This document shows positions 61,248-64,000 of a stretch of 64,000 nucleotides of DNA, one piece after another. The notes under the pieces are model-generated. The model worked only from the letters and a program-made list of their open reading frames with translations. It made no database searches and had not been told where the DNA came from. Source of the stretch: ZC4RG29 sp036563875 (GTDB taxonomy: Bacteria; Bacteroidota; Bacteroidia; Cytophagales; Cyclobacteriaceae); the NCBI GenBank assembly GCA_036563875.1, contig DATCLO010000013.1, positions 1-64,000 of the forward strand, written 5' to 3'. Position numbers and translations under genes: made by a program. Within the stretch, counting starts at the first letter, position 1. Each line of letters opens with the position of its first letter.

Positions 61248-61883
61248 CTACTGCTTCTCCCTCTCAAATTCCTCCAACACCGCATCAAACCTCGCGATTG
61301 GTTCTTTAAAATTCCGCTGATTCTCCCGTTGGATAGCCCACGCACAGGAGACGAGGGTGATGAGCAGGATGGTGAAGGCGCCGGATTGATGTTCGGAAAC
61401 GCCGCCGGGAACGTACAGTTCAAAGACGATGAAGACACCGATCGCAGAGGCCAGAGGTATGAGAATGAATTCATACCATCTCTTGAACCGATAAAAACTC
61501 GCGAGCAAATTGCGACGCAATGCGATGTAATCTTTCAGCGGTGCATCACCGGCGGCCGGATCGTTAGTCGTTGACGGCCGGGCTACAGCAATCGCTTTGA
61601 ACTTCGTCATCAGTACGATCGTGAAAGGGATGAACAACGCCACGCCCAGGATTGCAGGAAGTACGACCGTGCGATCCGACCAGTACCGTACGATAACATG
61701 GCTGAGCAGTGCGTAAACGATCAGCTGCAGGACGAACGATGCCCAGAAATACTGCATCGCAGTTCGGGTATGTTCTTTAACCCGCGAACGTACAATCTTC
61801 GTGAACGTAGTGGGGTCATATGCGCCGGCATTGCCACTGTGGGCAGCCGACCAATCTTTTTTCAATTGATCCATGGGTGACAT
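61248..61883 (-). CDS. Four-TM membrane protein paired with ECF sigma factor, possible anti-sigma factor
   Basis: A 211-aa protein with a soluble N-terminal part (~1-45, PMDQLKKDWSAAHSG) and four predicted transmembrane helices (YFWASFVLQLIVYALLSHVI; VVLPAILGVALFIPFTIVLM; WYEFILIPLASAIGVFIVFE; FTILLITLVSCAWAI). Its ATG at 61883 overlaps the sigma-factor stop codon by one base (TGATG), so translation is coupled. Position suggests an anti-sigma or membrane partner, but I see no known anti-sigma domain. I do not recognise the family. Confidence 0.75.
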   Translation of the reverse strand: MSPMDQLKKDWSAAHSGNAGAYDPTTFTKIVRSRVKEHTRTAMQYFWASFVLQLIVYALLSHVIVRYWSDRTVVLPAILGVALFIPFTIVLMTKFKAIAVARPSTTNDPAAGDAPLKDYIALRRNLLASFYRFKRWYEFILIPLASAIGVFIVFELYVPGGVSEHQSGAFTILLITLVSCAWAIQRENQRNFKEPIARFDAVLEEFEREKQ

Positions 61884-62383
61884 CAATTTTCTTCCGTTAG
61901 TTTCATTTCCTTCTCCAGCTCAGCTTTGATGCGCACCAGCCTCACGCCAACGTTGGTCTTTGTGAGTCCGGTTACACTTGCGATCTCTTCATAGCTCAGG
62001 TCGTCGAGATACAGCATGACAATAGCGCGGTTAAGCGGAGAGAGTTTTCCGATGGCCTCGTACATTCGGGCAATCTTTTCCTCCTTGTTTTCCGGAACTG
62101 CGTCTGCAATCTGCAGATGGGTTTCAGAAAGGGGTTCGGATTTACGCCGGCTTTTTTTCCGAACATAGGTCAGCGCCGTGTTGAGGCACACGCTATACAT
62201 CCAGGTTGAGAACTTCGACTGCTTGTTAAATCGCGGGTACGAACGCCACAGTTGATACATCATTTCCTGCATGACGTCCTCGCGCTCATCGGGATCCTGG
62301 AAATACAACCGGGCCACCTTGTGCGCTATGCCGAGATTTCTGTTCACCTCGCTGAGAAACGCCTGATCCAAAGCTTCCGTCAT
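61883..62383 (-). CDS. ECF-type RNA polymerase sigma factor
   Basis: A 166-aa sigma factor with region 2 (HKVARLYFQDPDEREDVMQE, then KFSTWMYSVCLNTALTYVRK, the latter for -10 recognition) and region 4 (LDDLSYEEIASVTGLTKTNV, the -35 helix-turn-helix). Its target promoters are unknown. The gene overlaps the downstream four-TM membrane gene by one base, which is the usual layout for a sigma factor and its regulator. Confidence 0.92.
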   Translation of the reverse strand: MTEALDQAFLSEVNRNLGIAHKVARLYFQDPDEREDVMQEMMYQLWRSYPRFNKQSKFSTWMYSVCLNTALTYVRKKSRRKSEPLSETHLQIADAVPENKEEKIARMYEAIGKLSPLNRAIVMLYLDDLSYEEIASVTGLTKTNVGVRLVRIKAELEKEMKLTEEN

Positions 62384-62798
62384 GGAGATTTTCTCATTTT
62401 TACCAATGAGTGATGTTACCCCCGAAAAAACTACAGGAATTTGGGAATAATTTTGGAAAGTGGCTGTTCGTTAAGGACTTACAACTAAACCATTCACCGC
62501 AAAGGCGCGAAGACCGAAGGGACGCAAAGATCACAGCCCGCCCGCGCAGCCACGGCTTCGACAAGCTCAACCCCTCCGATATCTACACGAACTAGGGAAC
62601 AATGTGAAACCAAAGGGACCCAACGCCCGATAAACCTGCCAATTACCATCCGTGGAAAAACCTGCAACCTTACATTCCGTGGCACGAACCTTCAGGTACA
62701 GCCAACATCAACACATCAACACATCAACACATTTTACACCCTCGCGTTCCTCTTCCTCCAACGTAAATACGTACACACGTAAACACCTAAACACATCA
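62384..62798. other. 415-bp non-coding gap rich in interspersed repeats
   Basis: No gene seen. It includes a CCGCAAAGGCGCGAAGA...GACGCAAAG tract (62492-62534), a form that I recall as a common Bacteroidota intergenic repeat, and an octamer repeat at 62703-62735. The part next to 62384 should contain the sigma-factor promoter. Confidence 0.5.
62703..62735. repeat. ACACATCA octamer repeat
   Basis: About three and a half copies of ACACATCA. Related ACACGTAAACAC units follow at 62761-62800, up to the end of the ABC transporter gene. There are no spacers, so this is a simple repeat and not a CRISPR. Confidence 0.65.
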
Positions 62799-64000
62799 TC
62801 ATATCCTCGCCTGATACGTATACAACTCAAAATATCTCCCTTTCGCTGCAATCAACTCATCGTGTGTTCCACGTTCGGCAATGCGGCCTTGTTCGATGAC
62901 GAGGATTTGATCGGCCTGACGAATCGTGCTGAGACGGTGGGCAATAACAAAAGTGGTGCGGCCTTTCATTAGTGTTGCAAGGCTCTTTTGTATGAACGAT
63001 TCACTCTCTGTATCGAGGTTGGAAGTAGCTTCATCCAGGATAAGTATTCTTGGATTAGCCAAAATGGCGCGGGCGATGGCGATTCGCTGCCGCTGACCTC
63101 CAGACAACTTCACACCTCGTTCACCAATCACCGTGTCGAGTCCCTCTTCAAAACGCGAGGCAAATTCATTCACATACGCAGCAGCGGCGGCGTGTTCTAC
63201 TTCAGCATCCGTGGCTTCTGGACGTGGGAATCGAATGTTCTCGCGAATCGTGCCTTCAAAGAGAAAGTCATCCTGCAAAACGACGCCCAACTGGCTGCGA
63301 TAGCTGGACAATGAGACTTTGCTCAGGTCGTAACCATCCACAGTTACTTTCCCTGAGGTAGGGGTGATGAAAGTGGCGACTAACCCGGCAATTGTAGTTT
63401 TCCCTGAGCCGGAAGTTCCCACCAGTGCTGTGACGGTACCGGCGGGCGACTTGAAGCTGATGCCGTGGAGAACTGGTTTGTTTTCTTCGTAAGCGAACTC
63501 GACATTCTGAAACTCGATGTCGCCGCGAATGGGACCAATCGTTATTGTGCGTTCGGTACCATCATCTTCAGGATCCATATTCATGATTTCCTCGGTGCGG
63601 TCGAGGCCGGCGAACGCTTCTGTGAGCTGACTTCCGATGTTGCTCATCTGAACGATGGGAGCGATCATGAATCCGAGAAAGAGGGTGAAGGAGAGGAAAT
63701 CACCGAAGGTTATGTTGCCTTCCATGATCATGTATCCACCGATGCCCATGATTCCCGCGCTCGCAAGGCCGAGCAGAAACGTTGCAGAGCTGCTGACGAG
63801 GCTCGTACTTGTTAAGCTCTTCTTCACGTTCAGGAAGAGTCGATTCACGCCATCTTCGAAGGTCTTGATTTCCTGAGCCTCAGCATTAAATCCCTTGATC
63901 ACCCGCACGCCATTCAGCGTTTCGGTCAATCTCCCTGTCACCTCTGCATTAAGTTTGCCTCGTTCACGGAAAATGGGACGGATGTATGCAAAGGCCTTCA
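62799..64000 (-). CDS. ABC exporter, fused permease-ATPase (5' end missing)
   Basis: The last ~400 residues of a type IV (MsbA/LmrA-like) ABC exporter; the gene runs off the window end. The visible part holds the end of the membrane domain (VTGRLTETLNGVRVIKGFNA; ATFLLGLASAGIMGIGGYMI) and the complete nucleotide-binding domain: Walker A GTSGSGKTT, Q-loop LGVVLQDDF, signature LSGGQRQR, Walker B ILILDEATSNLD and the switch histidine IAHRLST. It would act as a dimer exporting lipids or drugs. The frame stays open to 64000 with no stop. Confidence 0.93.
   Translation of the reverse strand, partial: KAFAYIRPIFRERGKLNAEVTGRLTETLNGVRVIKGFNAEAQEIKTFEDGVNRLFLNVKKSLTSTSLVSSSATFLLGLASAGIMGIGGYMIMEGNITFGDFLSFTLFLGFMIAPIVQMSNIGSQLTEAFAGLDRTEEIMNMDPEDDGTERTITIGPIRGDIEFQNVEFAYEENKPVLHGISFKSPAGTVTALVGTSGSGKTTIAGLVATFITPTSGKVTVDGYDLSKVSLSSYRSQLGVVLQDDFLFEGTIRENIRFPRPEATDAEVEHAAAAAYVNEFASRFEEGLDTVIGERGVKLSGGQRQRIAIARAILANPRILILDEATSNLDTESESFIQKSLATLMKGRTTFVIAHRLSTIRQADQILVIEQGRIAERGTHDELIAAKGRYFELYTYQARI

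Noticed and set aside
62703..62800. Short repeats that might suggest a CRISPR array
   Set aside because: Units are 8 bp, directly adjacent and degenerate, without spacers, and there are no cas genes.
1..64000. Mobile element or prophage within the window
   Set aside because: I looked for transposase, integrase and phage motifs in the translated frames and for tRNA-linked att repeats, and saw none. The interspersed palindromes are the only possible mobile traces.

Overview
The window looks like a chromosomal segment from a free-living Bacteroidota bacterium, probably of the order Cytophagales. The support is: a large secreted repeat protein ending in a gliding-motility/type IX secretion (T9SS) C-terminal domain; DUF2911, DUF2961 and YHS proteins; Tat-exported Gfo/Idh/MocA oxidoreductases paired with 'PVC-type' heme/HEAT lipoproteins; start codons that mostly lack a Shine-Dalgarno sequence; and several promoter-like TTTG-N19-TAnnTTTG motifs. 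Base composition is about 50% GC throughout. I see no rRNA, tRNA, transposase, phage gene or CRISPR array. The window opens inside a MarR-family gene and closes inside an ABC exporter gene.

Layout. 0-8 kb: MarR regulator (partial), ferredoxin-NADP reductase and 2Fe-2S ferredoxin; a metallo-beta-lactamase-fold hydrolase; histidine degradation genes hutH-hutU; a five-repeat T9SS substrate. 8-17 kb: small single genes (CBS protein, phosphoesterase, lipid A-type acyltransferase, TerB-like protein, Tat-exported dehydrogenase), then an intergenic region with a well-folded candidate non-coding RNA at about 14547-14822, then two exported proteins. 17-22 kb: a three-gene operon with 4-bp overlaps encoding a flavin/4Fe-4S NADPH oxidoreductase and both subunits of a 2-oxoacid:ferredoxin oxidoreductase. 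22-26 kb: a GH20 hexosaminidase, a polysaccharide deacetylase and two small membrane proteins. 26-29 kb: a GntP-type sugar-acid transporter and an Nramp-like transporter without the DPGN metal motif.

29-43 kb and 55-59 kb hold three related sugar-oxidation modules. Each has a large lipoprotein (predicted beta-propeller dehydrogenase, HEAT repeats, one c-type heme) with a Tat-signal Gfo/Idh/MocA dehydrogenase and/or a xylose-isomerase-like TIM barrel protein. One module also has an SDR enzyme and another an AraC regulator. A lone Gfo/Idh/MocA paralogue lies at 46.5 kb. My inference is that these oxidise sugars or glycosides in the periplasm and pass electrons to the respiratory chain. 42-46 kb: a DsrE-like Tat protein with a TauE/SafE exporter, a GH172-type (DUF2961) enzyme and a DUF2911 protein. 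48-55 kb: a TetR-TolC-MFP-RND efflux operon with an operator-like palindrome on its promoter. 59-64 kb: a fatty-acid hydroxylase, VOC and SRPBCC proteins, an ECF sigma factor with a four-TM partner, and the ABC exporter.

Two non-coding themes stand out. Seven copies of an interspersed palindromic element built from CTATGTGnCCTATGTG/CACATAGGnCACATAG units each lie 3-57 bp beyond the stop codon of a gene. Many other intergenic gaps hold strong hairpins: a 204-bp nested palindrome at 47971, CCCCTGRAGGGG hairpins, and a GAGACGCGCG hairpin. Several convergent gene pairs abut or overlap.
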